This document shows positions 13,301 through 27,212 of a stretch of DNA of 64,000 bases, one piece after another. How positions within the stretch are numbered: the stretch's first letter is position 1; each line of letters opens with the position of its first letter. The stretch spans positions 9,816,239 to 9,880,238 of the forward strand of contig JAGGNK010010225.1 in the NCBI GenBank assembly GCA_017590115.1. The letters run 5' to 3'. Position numbers and translations under genes: made by a program. This DNA comes from Montifringilla adamsi (lineage: Eukaryota > Chordata > Aves > Passeriformes > Passeridae). Under the pieces are notes generated by a model. It had not been told where the DNA came from and did not search any database. It was given only the letters and a program-made list of their open reading frames with translations.

Positions 13301-15290
13301 TGGGACCAAAGGCAAACCATATGCCCTAATAAAGAAGTCCCCAGACAGTAAGCATTTGTTCTTTCTAAGAAGCACGATCAACCTGGCTTTCTCATGAAGG
13401 GAAAAAGGTTTTAAAATTAATTTCAGCTTTCAGCTCTTCCTAACTAGGAATGTAACAGGACATTTAGTACTTTCTGTGAGCCTGAGACCTGCAGTGAAGT
13501 CTCTGGGTATGAAACTCTAACACCAGGCTCCTTGTCTTTCCTGCCTAGCCTTACTCATCACTCCTTGAGTTCTACATTTGCAAATCACTCCTTTAATTTC
13601 CAAGTGTTCTTCTGATCCCCTTCGAGGCATAGGATTTCTTTTACTTATTTTTACTTTCCAGTAAGCCAAACACTAAAATCTGAATGTGAACGTTACGTTA
13701 ACCTTGCTATGCCCTATTACTGGTCAAAAGAGCAGCCACATGAATTACATAGCTCATGTTCTTCAGAACCTCATTAAAATCCAGGACAGCTGAATGCAGA
13801 TGCTCACATGACCAGAACTGCAGGCATTTGCAGCCCTTCACATTAACAAAATTCCAGAGTAATTTATTAAAACATTGCAACTCCACTCACTCCCCAACAC
13901 ACCTCTGGGGTCTGTGAGCCTGAGGAAAGAAAGCATCAGGCAACAGAACTATTTCTGGTCCTGGCAGGCATCCTCTGCTCCCAGATGAATCTTTGAATCC
14001 TGTAGCTTTTTTTCTTATTTGAAATGCAGAACTTATGACTTCATACTTTCTTCCTGGGGCTGTCATGCTGGCTCATACCCGTTACTGCACATCACATTCT
14101 AGAGAAAATAACTCCTCATGTGCTATTCCTGTGAAAATAAAAGATAAGCTACTGTCTCCTGTCATTTGGGACAGGCCCTGTTTTTATGGCAATTCACTAT
14201 TTTTGGAAAAATACAAACATTTTAGGGAAATACAGCCACAAATAGCTGGCTTAGTGTCTCCCAGTTCATCCCCAGGGCTGGACTGGACTGGATGAGGAAC
14301 ACCCAGTTTCTCTTACTAGAGGTCAAGCCAGAGTTCATTGCTTCTTAACTGCTCCTGTGCCAGTCCACAAGGCTGTTATCCATGCTGTTGAAAGCTTACT
14401 GCATCTCTGAGGGATCCTAAGGGAATTGTTCTATCCTTGCTGTAGAAACATTGGATATATTAGGTCCATTAAATGATTTGAAATAGTTCAGAAAGTTTAA
14501 GTAATGAGAAATGACCTTCTGGCAGTGTTTTGAGTGAGGACTGGGAAAGTGTCCCCATATACAAACATGTCCAAACTGTTGCTGTTTTCTGGGAAAGCCT
14601 TGTCCAATTTATCTTTGTAAGGTAAGCAATTAGTTAAATACTATAATTTATGTGCTTACTCACCCATAAGTGTGAATTACAATTCCTTGCCTCCTTGACC
14701 CTAAAAAGATATGTCTGGGTTTAATGACTCTAATTCAGCTGGTATTTTACCACAGACACATCAGCATTTCTTGCATGACAGGGTAAGGGTTCATTACCCC
14801 TGGAAAGCAGATCCAAACCCCTACCTAGGAACAAATCCAACACTGCTCTAGGAACCCCATCTGAGCATCCAACAATCACTGCTGACCAAATCCACCATCA
14901 GCAATGTGTTTTTTGAGATCCCAGTTGTTATCCTGGGCTCATTAGGAGGACTGGCATGCAAAGCTTTCAGGACGGAAAGAAAGATCCTGTTTTCTTCTGG
15001 TTTCAACACTACTGCGTGATGTGTAGGAGGCAGCAAAGCATATCCACAAACCAGCTAAGCTGGAAGAACAGCCAAATCTTTCATGAGCAAGGTTCCTACT
15101 TTCAGCTGAGCAAAGGCACTAATGTTTCCTGAATGCATTATTTCTGACATTTAAAAATGCCTGGCTTTAAAAAAGTTCAGTAAAACTTGGCTCTATAACT
15201 GTTGGTATGAACTTTATTATTGATTTCAGCACACCTAGAATTTTATATAGACCCACAACTCATCTATAAAAATCCACCTATTTAAGCTTT
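10303..15290. other. non-coding stretch
   Basis: No supported gene. The stretch 12,460-12,830 and the stretch 13,150-13,320 are more GC-rich than their surroundings but nearly free of CpG, and open frames there are broken when read between plausible splice sites. Donor-like sites occur at 12,706 and 14,622, but I could not pair them with a convincing acceptor and open frame. Confidence 0.65.
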
Positions 15291-15560
15291 GTCCAAAATG
15301 TTTTTACGTTCAGGTTTATGATAGAGGATGGAAGACCACACTGCTCGTTTAAGTTGAGTCAAATGCTGAAAGCTCTTTTACATTTAAGACATGATACTTG
15401 GGAATAGGCTGACAGCCCGTACCATTTCACTCTTTAGCAGCACATAATAGAGCAAGTGCCACCTGTTAGGAAAGCTGTCAGCGCTCTCTTCAGTGGAAGG
15501 GCGATCGAACCATGAAAAATTCTTCTCTGATCCAGTCAGGATTTATGATTACATGCTGCT
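15291..15560. other. CpG-retaining patch, possible conserved non-coding element
   Basis: Within this AT-rich, CpG-poor background the patch keeps at least five CpGs (TTACGTTC, CTCGTT, CCCGTA, AGCGCT, GGGCGATCGAACC). It also carries a CACCTG E-box near 15,460. Retained CpG without a CpG island is often seen in constrained regulatory DNA, but constraint cannot be shown from one sequence. Confidence 0.25.
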
Positions 15561-15878
15561 GAGCACATTTTAGGGTTTAACAGTAGGAAAACATACAAAC
15601 ATGAATGCATCTGTCTACATCACTGACCTTGGCCCCTCAGCTGGCAAATTTATTTATTCCTTCTTTTCCCTGTGATATATTTTGATTGTAAATATTTTAT
15701 TTCCTATCTCCTAACAAAGTTTCTTCTTCCTCAGAATTTCTTTTGATCATCTTTTTGATCCTCCTTCATACACCTCATTACTGACTTACTCCAAATCTAC
15801 ATGAAACAAAATGTGCCCAAACTCACCAGGATGAAGTCAGGTTTTTTCCCCAGTTATTCCCCTCCTCCCCTGCTGCTA

Positions 15879-15914
15879 AAGATTAGAACCAAGATTAGAA
15901 CCAAGCGTAGAACC
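15879..15914. repeat. 12-bp tandem repeat, three copies
   Basis: AAGATTAGAACC is repeated at 15,879-15,890 and 15,891-15,902, and a third copy with two changes (AAGCGTAGAACC) occupies 15,903-15,914. It is a small minisatellite seed. Confidence 0.85.
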
Positions 15915-18400
15915 AGTTTCTAACTAAGCTGTGTAGGCAGGAGACCTGGTAGGGACTGGAGGCCATTTCTTTTTGCAGAAGTGTCTGGGAGGATCATGCT
16001 CTGTTTAAACAAGCCTTCCTGCTTCACAAAAAGGATGCATATGGCTGGCTTCTATTATTCTACACTGCCTTAGCTTAAGGAGAATATTTTTTCTCTCCTA
16101 CTGGTAAATAAATTTTGCAGGTCCCCTGAAGGCTTTGGGTGAGTTGTGCCAGATGAACCTTGTTTGTTAGGATACTTAGCACAATTACCATGGAACACCT
16201 GTTTTGTTATGACAACATTTTGCATACGAACAAGCAGTTCACTGTAGTCATCCAGAGCCTGAGGACTTCACTCTGTGCTTGAGGTTTGTTTCTGTTTGTT
16301 TAAATAAGCATTTAAGGCAAAGCAAAATGGAAAATCCAGCGTCTGATCAGGTTCTGGCAAGTAGATTAGGGAGTTGTGTGGCAAACCAAGGAGGAGATTG
16401 CAGAGGTGCATTTCTACCTCAACACTGTCATGCTTGGAGAAGTGAGGAGGGTTAAAATGAAGGTGACAGAAGAAACTACTGCTCAAGGACTTGGAAACAG
16501 GTGAGCCCTTACACTTATTTTGGCTCTCCCCAATGTCCTTAGTTATCCCTTTGATTGCAGGAATTGAGAGAATAAGGTCTTTTTGCATGCTGAAGATGGA
16601 GGTCACGCTGGACTGTCTGTGTCTCTCTTGTATTTGGTGATCCAGCGTGGAATGTCACATGCCTGGGATGAAGACAGAAAACCATCAGAAACAATAATAT
16701 CACCTGCACTGGGTTTTATTTTGTGCCTAATCTCAGGCACAGGGAAGTTTACCTCACTTTCACCTTTGTGAAAATGTCACAGAGTAAAAATTTAAAGCCA
16801 ATTTTATTTGTTACTAACTTTTGGATTTTAGGAATACTACATTTCATGCAGAGTTAGGAAGTACATATATGTAGTATCAAAGCACCTAAACCAGATAGAG
16901 CACTGTTGCTACTTTGTAACATTTTCTTTTATATTAATTGGGTTTGCAATTTATAGGTCTACAAAATCTATCTTTTTAAATGAATTCAGAATACAAAAGC
17001 TTCAAAGTAATTTTCAAGATTTATTTAAAAGAAATGTATCACTATGGAAAACTATCAAAATGCCAGATTTAATCACACACTTATTTTTCCATTATAAAAA
17101 AAACTGTTTACATTAGAAGATGAGTCAGTTAAAAAGTTTAGGAAGCTGAAGCAGTTCTTATATTAATGTTGAATTTTCTAAGGGGTGAACTCTTATTTGA
17201 TAGAAACTGGCATGCCAACATGCCACCAGCTGCAGCTGACAGTCTCATTCTGAATGCAGTCTCCTAACTCAAAAGAGTATAAAGGTATTAAAAAAACAGA
17301 AAAAAAAATCATAAAAGACCATCAAGAACAATTCCATAAAAAAGATGTAAGTTCTTAGGCTGTCCTTATAGCATGGATTTCTAGGTACTAAGAGGTTTTG
17401 CTGAATAAAAATATGCTTGTCCTGTTCTGATAATATTCTCTAATCATTAAGTGCCAGACACTGAGCAAGCCTGGACTGAGCTATGTGGATCCTTGGTCTG
17501 GCACAGTTCTGTCATTCTGATTTTATTTTATTTCTTCAAAACTAACAACATGCTAGCTGTCATCAGTCACACAGTTCTTTATACAGTAGAGACTACTTGT
17601 ACTTCTCAGATTTTCAAATGAAGACATGTTTAACTTTATCTGCATATATTTTGTGAAATATGCGTGGTGCAAAATATTGCTGTGCCTAATTTCTGTAAAA
17701 TATCCATGTAAGACACCCCAACTGACTTCAGTCATGGAGAAAAATGCATTTAAAATGTCTATGCTCTGACTTGCTTTTGCACAAGGAATCACATGCCACA
17801 GATGCACATTTTGTTTTCAACTACAAATTTCAGACTATTTTTTTTCCCCCTGCGAGGCACACTGAGCCACCACTGCTGAGTGGTGCAGAGGATTTAGCAG
17901 GCACAGTTAGAAAAGAACCCCCTGGAAATCCCATCAGTGTGTCAAGACTGATGTTATTGATGTATATGAGGAGACTTCTCATTCCAACCCCTGCTGCTCC
18001 TTTAGAAACCCAGAGGATTGTTAACATGGTTAGAGAGAGTTCATGAACTCTGCTCTGTATGAATGCAAAGTATCTGGAACATTGATATGGAAGTGAAGAC
18101 TCTCCTGCCTTTGTTTCTATTCATGTTCCTTTACATAATATTTTAATGATTAAGAACCACATTTAGCCCTCTGATATGCCTCCTGATTCCTCTGAAGTCT
18201 CCTGATTGTTACCAAACAGGAAATTTAGTCCCGAATTTTGTAAAAATAAAGCGATACAATTCCTACCTCTTCCAGCTTCATAGATCTTTCAAACAAAACC
18301 ATCTCCTTTGGCTACCGCCACCTATTGTTGATTCTACTAGAAAAAAGAAGAGAAAAGGAAGCTTAGACGACACAGCACAGCCCTGTGGATGTGGCATTTG
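15915..18400. other. non-coding stretch
   Basis: No supported gene. A 112-codon open frame on the - strand at 16,268-16,606 and a + strand donor consensus (ACAG|GTGAGC) at 16,501 overlap each other, but neither has a credible partner splice site. The rest is AT-rich. Confidence 0.65.
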
Positions 18401-18600
18401 TGCTGGAGGCATAAATAGAGGGCAAGTTCCTTGCAGGGCTTGTTTAGCAGTGTTGCAGAGTCCAGCAGGCAGGTGAAAGGCGTGATCCCCTCTAGCGTGC
18501 CCCGAGTGCAGTGTGCACCACCGAGGTGGTCATGAGCTGTGTAACGCCAAGCACAGGATTAATTACAGCAGCTATTTGTTAATCTACACACCTAAGCCTT
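18401..18600 (+). promoter_or_regulatory. GC-richer patch with TATA-like box and TAATTA site
   Basis: A TATA variant CATAAATAG lies at 18,410-18,418. About 100 bp downstream is a near-palindrome ACCACC-GA-GGTGGT (18,517-18,530), then several CpGs and a TAATTA homeodomain core near 18,559. The patch is denser in CpG than its flanks. It could be a weak promoter or an enhancer; no transcript can be traced from it. Confidence 0.2.
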
Positions 18601-21600
18601 ACTCAGGAGAGCTTAAGGTTTATGCTGGACTAGGTTGAGCTCCTTCCTGGATGCCAGTCTGCTACCAGCTGCCTCCACTGCCTTCCCTCCCTCTCCTGCA
18701 GAGGGTTGGGAGATCTTGTCAGACTGGGTCCCATTCTTCATGTGACATGCTCTCAAGTCATGAACCGGCACCAAGTACTGCCTGAGAGCTTCTGGAAGGG
18801 AGGAAGTTCTCTGCTAGAACCTCACAAACTCTTCTTGAACTACCTGTTTATCTATTTGCAACCATAGCTGAGATGCCTCCCCACCATAATTTTTTTTTTT
18901 TTTTTAATATAGCTTTCTCTTTTTGACAGCTTGGACTCTTTTATATTCGGTGGGTCAAATTCTAAGGAGTATAAAATTGATTTAGCTTGCATACAAAAGG
19001 TCATCTTACACTGTGCTCTGAATTCCAATTTCTTGGCACTTCAAAGTTACAGGATGAGTTATGAACTGTACAATAGCTACTAAATAATTTTAAACACCTT
19101 TTAGCTATAACTAATACAATGTTTACAGCTAGTGTACAATTAAGAAAACTGGTTGACACAGTTCTAGGCTCGTAGGTCACTTTGGGAGAGTAGATGTACG
19201 CTGCATCAGAAGCCTATTTTTTACCAGGGGTTTGTTCAGAGTAATAGCTAGGGCAGTAATTTAATTTTCACAGCTATCATCCTGATTAACTTCTGAAAGA
19301 TGATGAGATGGAGCTCACACATGTAGAAAAGAGGCATTCTCGACTGTCCTCTCTACTATACCTTCTCATTTTGCTGGCTTGCTTCATGTGTTTAGGTATG
19401 GGGAATTTTAAATAAAAGGTTTTAGTCTGAGACTGTAACAAAATACAGTGATTTAAGATTTGATGGCTGGTAAACGTGGTATTTGACGTAACCTGATACC
19501 ACATTTTCTCTGTAGTAAAGAAAATAAGTAAGAGCTTTATTGACAGTGGCTTATGGACAGAGTAGTTTGTTCAAAACAAATTCTAAACTAACAAGGAGCC
19601 TTCTGCTGCTGCCACCACTGAAGCCACAAGCAAACAGCTCTTATCTTGGAATTCTAACTAAACACACTGCCTCTGTGCATCTAGAGTGTGTGTGGCCAGA
19701 AGAATGTGGAGCAATATTGCCATTTCTGGTTGCCTTTGCCTAATGATAGCTGCAACAATTTTATGTTTTTGTTCTTTTTTCACTAGACATATCCAATGGC
19801 ACACTCTTGAACCGTATACTTCAACAGAAATAAAACACATTTCAGCCAGCTACATTTTGCCACTAAGCATAACATTTCTCTGCTTCAGCTGTCAATGATC
19901 CTGTCATTTTTTTCCAGAGTGTTGTATGATATTATGCTTCTGGGTCCTGCTACAACAAGTGAAGTTAGGAATTCCCTTCTCAGAGTGAAGCCTTCATTGC
20001 TGATGGCTGTATTGACATGGAGATGATGGCTGAAGGTAATATGTATTGAAGGCACATCAGTCTGTTGAGATTGGTGATAGTCATTCCTGAAATGCTAAAA
20101 ATAATCCTACATTTTTCAACATATTTTCATGTTAGGACAGGCTTCATTGGAAGATATCATAATTTAAAGAGTTCAGGTCTGAATCTAGCTTTGTTTTGTA
20201 TGTCTTTTAGACATGGGAGCACATGTGCAGATTCCTGGATTTTTCCCTTGTATCCAGGTCTTTTTACTTGGTGAAGTGAGTGGAAAAGGCATCAGAGTCA
20301 GATGTGGTTGTAGGCTGTGTGGGATTTCTGTTCTTAGCAGAGCCAGCACATTCCCATGTGAGCTCCTGGTATGCAAGTCTGCAGCAAAGCCCAAGCTCAG
20401 CTTTCCTAGCATTTAAAAGGCTTCATTAGTCTCCAAGAAGGGAGAACCTACTGCTTCTGGCTGCCCAGGTGGACAGCTAAAAAGGACAGATAAGGTATCA
20501 TAAGAAGGATGCAGGTTCACTGAGGATGTGGTTTCATTACAACTTTGCCTGCAGGAACATGAAACAGAAACCTCAATTGTGCAGAAGGCTGTGAGTGCAG
20601 AGAGACACTGGAAGGGACCTTGGCCTCTGTTTTTCCTTCATCTGAAGGTGAAAGTACCACTGAGATCAGTGGCTTATGATTGAATGTTGTTACTATCCCT
20701 TGTCATTGAAAATGTGAGGTTGTAATTTATATACTACAGCATTCCTGGCTGTGGTGCAATTTTGGGGACTGTATGCAAAGAAATAGTCCTTTGAGAGGAA
20801 ACTGTTGGTCCCTGTGTGTTCTTTCCACATCTCAGGGAGCAAACCTAGCATTTTCTCATCAAGCAGAAATATAAATGATCATTTCTGCTGCTGATGTGCA
20901 AATCAGAACAGATCCCAGGTTGTTCTTCAATTGTTCTAGAGCAATTCTTATACGTAGCAACATGTGTTCACCCACGTGCTCTTGCTTGCTGCCTGGAGAG
21001 GAATCACCCCTTCAATGCACTTGAGGCTGAATGTCCCAGATATTTATTTGTTTTACCAGCTTCTGGCTATTTGGTGGTGAGCAAATCAAGGGTTAAAAAA
21101 AAGGGTTTAGCTGTTTTATTGGTGAATATATGATTGTTAACTTACAAAATTAAATTACATCGTGAAAGGTTCAGTGGTTCAGAACTTTGAAATATAACTT
21201 TTATGCAAGTCTTTATTTCAATTTCTGATCAATAATTCTCAGAAGATGGCTTCATTTTTATTGCCAAGAGCTGTGTTTTTATGAAGAGTGTTTCTTTTGA
21301 AATAACCAGTGGTTCAGATGATTTATATCTATTTTTAAACACAACATCTTAGTATGCATTTTACCTTATTATGGATGTCTGTCACTCATGCTTCAGTCCA
21401 GTGGAATTACTGGTGAAACTATGACTAATAAAATTGGTTGTGAACAAAAATTCAATAACAGCAAAGTTAATTACATGTTTACAAGAGTATAAACTTACAG
21501 TTTGATCAATATGTAAATTCTGACCTTCAATGGTCTTTTCAGCCTTCTTTTAAGCTTTTAGTCTTGCAAAGATTAACTTAACTGCCTAGAAGTTCATTTT

Positions 21601-24600
21601 ATGAAGTTACCAGAATATGAGAATGAAGAACTTAAGATGGTGACTTTATATTTTTCAAAAACTTAAAAAAAAATACAAACTGTTGATGTTGTGAGTACTT
21701 ATTAAATAGCAGCATTAAACTGATATATATTTACTAATAAGAATAGCTACTTAACATTTTTATATTTATTTTCATACAAATGATGTGATTAGCTGTATTA
21801 ACACAGCATTCTTGAAACACACTGTTTGAGACTCCTGTCAAAAGTGAAGAGCTCTGTATAAGGGATGGTTGTTGAGTCAAAGCACTTTTGAAGTTATTTG
21901 TTTCGCAGTGTCTGCCAAATTAGTCTTTATAAATTGATGGTCATCTTTCCCTGACCAAATTACTAAATTGCATCTAAAGAGCATCTAAAGGCACAAATGC
22001 TCTTGATTTTATACTGCTTCTTCTAGGGAACCCACTGCTCTTGCAGATTAAACAGGCATATAATTCCCTATTTAACATTGCTATGGATAGTAATAAGCTT
22101 GATGCATAGAAGCTTTATTCAGGCCAGTCAAGAAAATATGTTTTTGGACAGATAAATTTCTGGTTAAACTCTAATCTGACTTTGGAATGACACATTGTTG
22201 GAATGAACAATTTGCAGAATATTGCCAGCTGCACCACAAAAACTTTTCTGAGAAGGACATTGTTTCTATCTTGACATTCATCATTTGTATGTTTGCTTGT
22301 CTGGTTTTGTGTGTTACATTTCTGTCCTCAGAGCCAGCAGGGAACTGCAATGGGACAGAAACTGAAGGAAGTTCTAGCTCAGACATGAATATATCCTATT
22401 GTGTAATATGAAGCTGTTATTTTTCTGAAGGATTTGTGGTTACAAATCAAACCACAAGACTGAAGCAATTAGATGCTTTCTAGCATTTTCAGACTAAATG
22501 GCTTCTACAGCAGAATGTGTTCTCGTTCAGCATTTAGGCAGCTCTTAGACAATGAAGGCTCCTTGGTGGACACAGAAAGGATTGATTTACTGTAAAATAA
22601 CCTGCAGAATTTCATTCAATGCTTTAAAATGTTTATTGTCTCAGGAAGATTATATCTCTGATTTGTAGTAAGAGAGAACTTTGTTTGGGAGGTGTGAAAT
22701 CTTATGGCTTACCCAGCTGTAACTTTTGCTTCTGCAGCTTTCCTCCATGCCCTACCATCCCACCATAATTAGACCTACCAAAAGCCCTAAATGTTCCTTC
22801 TCTCTTTTTTGGCAGGCTTTGTTGGAGCAGAAGTCCTGGCCCAGGAAGGTTTACTACTTCATTTTAAATAGCTACGAGAAACTATTTTTTCTGCTGCTTT
22901 AAACTGATACCCTCAAATAGTCAGTGTTACCTCTGATACTGTTACTTACCTCAATGCCTCATGAAGTTAAGTTCCTGATTTCCTTCTTGTTAAGGTAACT
23001 GAATTACAGAAGAGAATAAACCACCCAAACATTGTAATTTGCATTAGTATCTGCAATCATTTCAGTCCTGACTAAAGGGGAAATGATGTTGTGTGGGAAT
23101 AGCATTTTAAATGTAAAAATTCAGAACATCATACACATCAAAGGATCATAGGTGGTCATGGAAAGCTTACTCTAGTATCCAAACCAAGAGATGCTCTTTA
23201 AGTGTAGTTTTCATGATCTGGAGCACACCTCTTCCTCAGCACTGGGGACATAACTGGGAACCAGAGAACCCAAGCAGCTCTCATGAGGTATGTGATACCT
23301 TGCAGAACTGGCTGCAGCATTTCTGTTGATGAAAAAGCCAGAGCTGTATTGTGACTCACTGCTGGAGTATAAAATTTTTGCATTTTGCATGGTGTTTGGA
23401 ATTTGGATTTTGCATGGTGTTTGTGAGATAAGGCTAAAAAAGGTTTGGTAACATAGAATGAATGTATATTTTGTCCTTGCTACTGTGATCTAATTATGAT
23501 GCTGAAACAAAAAAGGGAGTGCAAAGTATCAGGCAACACACAAGAAGTGAACCTAGTGAGAATTACTTGGTCATTGAAATCTAAAAGTCAGGAAGGTTTC
23601 GATCTTTGGGCTCACCTATAATTTGTGCACCATAAATGTAGACTGAAGTCGTTAGGGACTTTGTAATGACAGTGCTGTCTATAACAGTATCATCAAGCAA
23701 GACATTGGCATAAATCATTGGCACTTTGCAAAGTGTCACTTCTGTCAACCTCCCAGTGATGTGATCTTTAGTCTTTCAAATCTATAGACTGGCATTTGGA
23801 TCAGCTAAGCACCTAACATCTTGTCTTGCATATTAAAGCTGCTTTAGCCAATATCTAAATGCTGAAGTAATGCCTGCTTAAAAAATATTTTTGAATTATT
23901 TGCATAATATAACCCCACTATTTTAAAGCTTTCCTTTAGTGCATAGCTTTTCAGTCTGTCCTCTGTTGATGGATTCACAACTACCTTAATCAATAATAAA
24001 AAAATTGTATTAATAGAGGCAAGCAGCTCCATAAAATGAGTAGATAGATGTTAAGAAAAATTAGGTACCAAAATAATCCCAGTCTATAAAATACTTTTAA
24101 AGAAATGCTTAAAAGCATTTAAAAGCTTTTCAGTTTGAAATTGTTTTAGATGATATACAAGTTTTTATTATGGATAGAAATTGTGCTTGTATGGGTTGAA
24201 TATGTTGACTAAATAACATAGGTAGATTTAATAACATCTTAAAGTGGACAGCAAGCAAAGAAAACTCTCTTTTGCCTCTCCAATGAACTTCAAACTAGAA
24301 TTCAGTAATGTAGCACCTCACTGGACAATACTGAATTCTTATTGGAATCATCGTGCTTTACCTCTGGGCGAGCTTTTAAAGATGATGTATTGCTAGATGT
24401 GCAAGCACTGCTGGGTGTGTTCCCAGCCCTGGACATCTGTTCGTGTTACTGATAAATTGTTACAGTCCCTGGTATGGTCTTGTTCCCTGACTGTTGTCTC
24501 AAGAACACTGATTGTACAGATGTTTTTGTGATGGCTGCCTGAAGCTACTAGAAAGCATGTGCAGAATTTGCAGGTGTCCTTATGACTACACTGGGATGAC

Positions 24601-26937
24601 ACACTGCAGTCACTCCATTATACTCTTCCAATCCTTTCTCAAGCTATTACTGCCCTGGGTTGTGTTTTGTATGAGATTCTAGAAGGTTTTTCTCTTGAAT
24701 TATGGGTTTATTTGTTGTACTTTAGGAGCCCTTCTAGTTTGTGCCAAAGCCAATCTGATTGATACAACCTACCACGTAATTAAAAAGATGTTGCCATTGC
24801 ATTTGCATGAACAATTTCAGTCAAAGGCAAAAAATCATATTTGCCACAAATAAAATTACATTAGCTCTGTGAAAGTCAATAATGTCATGATTATCTATAC
24901 CCAAGACTAAACTAGCATGCTCACAGTCTAGAAGATATGTGAGTATTACACTCTTTGGAAAAGGCTGTATTAGACAAGTGGATATAATTCTCTTGTCCAC
25001 TGGACTCTGGAGGTTTTTGGACTACTTCTAAAATGTCTACCCAAGGTGACTAAAACCAGATCTTGATTCTGTTTTCATTGCACTTAGGTATTTATTGAAA
25101 AAATTGAAGAAGTTGTATTGAAGACAATGAGGAGCAGCAATTAGATTAACAGTAAGCATATCCAGATTCAGGTTGAGTTTTAAGAAAGATACAGCTGTTT
25201 AGATTTTAAAAAGGCCTTTCAAAATTCTAGCATAAGTAGCTGTAAAGTTTAATTTGTCAGCAAAAAACAAATCTGAAAGTATTATTTAGAATATTGTGGT
25301 GTATATGAACTCTTTGATGAGCTGAAGTCCTATTGTTCTATATTGTTCTATACTCTTTGTCCAGGCATAACATAACATTTATAGTTACCATCACAACAGA
25401 AGTAGACAGTAGAAGAATAGCAACAATCTCACAAAAACGTTACAACAATGAAAATCACAGATGGATGATCCTACATATTGATTTTACTGTGTTTTTGATT
25501 GCCAAAGGTAATAAACGAGTAACTTAGCCGGGTTGTATTGATAAGTTTGAAGCAAAATGGCTACAACTGGACATGAATAAACAAACATGCTCAGAGCTGA
25601 TAGATTTATACCTCTTTTAGCATAAAACCTGCCATATCATTCTAGATATGTTGAAGTCTTCAGTGTCTAGCTTGGAAAAGCTCTTTTATAGGCAAGAGGA
25701 AAGAGTAAGTCTCTATGTTATAAGCCTTTAATGTTCAAAAGTACAAGCAACAGATGTAGTTCCTTATTTCAAAGACTAGAAGATCTAAAACTAACTTGGA
25801 AATACAGAAAGAGCATCATCCATCATCCACCTGAAACTCAAAGGAGAAGACCCAATTCCACCATTGTTATTCAATGTTAACATATTCATAGCATATCTCC
25901 TAGATTTCTTTTTATGTCTGAGTCTTCAAGCTGGGTGAAGTCATGGCTTTTTGTTAAATACCAGGAAAACTGAACTAATACTTGCATTTCTGTTTACCAA
26001 TTTTATTTTGTCTGCAAGCTCAAAAATACATATTTTCACATTTACATAACTTTTTCTACCATGCTATGTTAAGTGATGAGGGATAAGAAAATATGTGTGT
26101 ATCTAAAGGGATAAGAAGAAAGAATTACAGAAAATATTTCCATCAGGTGTTTGACTAGTAATTAGAGACAAAAGAAGAAACCCTTAACTGTGAAATTAAT
26201 GACTGTCTTGCCATAGGCTTTATGGGGTCAGAATTTTCTTCCCTAGTATGGGGACAAAAGTAAGAAATATCACAAATCATAATAAATTCAGGCTTAAATC
26301 TGGAAAATAAAGAGCTGACACTCCCAACTCCATTTCTAGTCTCTCCTTAGCTACACGTTTTATCTAACCAATCAGAAGCAAAAGACAAGCTTTCTAGATT
26401 TCATACTTAATATTTCATTGCCTTGAATAAATTTATTACATCTAAGGCATGGGCAGAGAAAGGGTCTTGACAGGGAAAAAAGCCATCAAACCCACCCTCC
26501 CCTGATACTCCAGCTCTTCCTTATAATAGACTGCATGAAAAGAGCTAAATGATTTCTCCAGATACTGAGGTCAGTGAGATAACTTCTCTCTCTTACACAG
26601 TGTCACTACAGCATAACTGCTGAAGCTATTTAAGTCAGACCAGTGGAAAACCAGTCTAAATGAAAATGGGTCTGTCTCAGGAAGGAGGCAGGAAGATCAG
26701 CAACCCAAGAAAATGCTGTATCTCCTACAGCATAGCTTCTTGGCAGAAGGGAGAGTAATATTCAGGGAAGTTCCACTTCCTTTCAGGTTTATATGTGCTC
26801 TCCCACTTAACACAGAATAAGATTTTCCCCCATGTATAACAGCACTTCAAGCATAATTTCTGCACACCTAGAGAAACCTAATTACATTAATTCAGTGCTG
26901 GGAGACATTGAGTGGTGGGGTAGCCTTATATCACTAC
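18601..26937. other. AT-rich non-coding stretch
   Basis: No supported gene. Contents include a T16 run (18,890-18,905), a 17-bp direct repeat (23,382-23,423) and a short open frame with a hydrophobic segment (22,187-22,411, see findings). A CACGTG E-box sits near 20,975. Nothing else is recognised. Confidence 0.65.
23382..23423. repeat. 17-bp direct repeat, two copies
   Basis: ATTTTGCATGGTGTTTG occurs at 23,382-23,398 and at 23,407-23,423, a 25-bp period. It looks like a local duplication with no evident function. Confidence 0.85.
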
Positions 26938-26971
26938 AGGCATAAATTTCTTCTAGGCATAAATTTCTTCT
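26938..26971. repeat. 17-bp perfect tandem duplication
   Basis: AGGCATAAATTTCTTCT is present twice without spacer (26,938-26,954 and 26,955-26,971). The copies are identical, so the duplication is probably young and may be polymorphic. Confidence 0.9.
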
Positions 26972-27174
26972 AGACAGAGCCTAGATCTCTTTGTAGTCCT
27001 CAGGTGGACAAGCCCTCTCTGTGGTATTTCATCTGTCTGCAGAGAACTTTACTTACCGATGGGTGTGGGCACACTTGAGAGCATGATTGCTTGTTTTCTC
27101 TCTCTCTTTCTGTCCAGTTTGCCCCTCTTTTGAGATTTATCTGCCTACAAAATACACTGAGGTTTCCTGCATCT

Positions 27175-27212
27175 TCCTTTCAATCTATTATTTCAATCCT
27201 TTCAATCTATTT
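27175..27212. repeat. 22-bp period direct repeat
   Basis: The block TCCTTTCAATCTATT at 27,175-27,189 recurs at 27,197-27,211 with a period of 22 bp. It is a pyrimidine-rich local duplication. Confidence 0.8.

Noticed and set aside
13150..13320. GC-richer, CpG-free block considered as a decayed transposon or exon
   Set aside because: No match to CR1 or any repeat I know, no splice-bounded open frame, and no terminal repeats.
14526..14621. 96-base exon-like block with donor TAAG|GTAAGC
   Set aside because: The acceptor is weak and purine-interrupted. One open phase in 96 bases is common by chance.
16370..16500. Open frame ending at a strong + strand donor (ACAG|GTGAGC at 16,501)
   Set aside because: The peptide looks protein-like, but the only available acceptors (GATTAG, GATTGCAG) lack pyrimidine tracts, and an equally long frame exists on the opposite strand.
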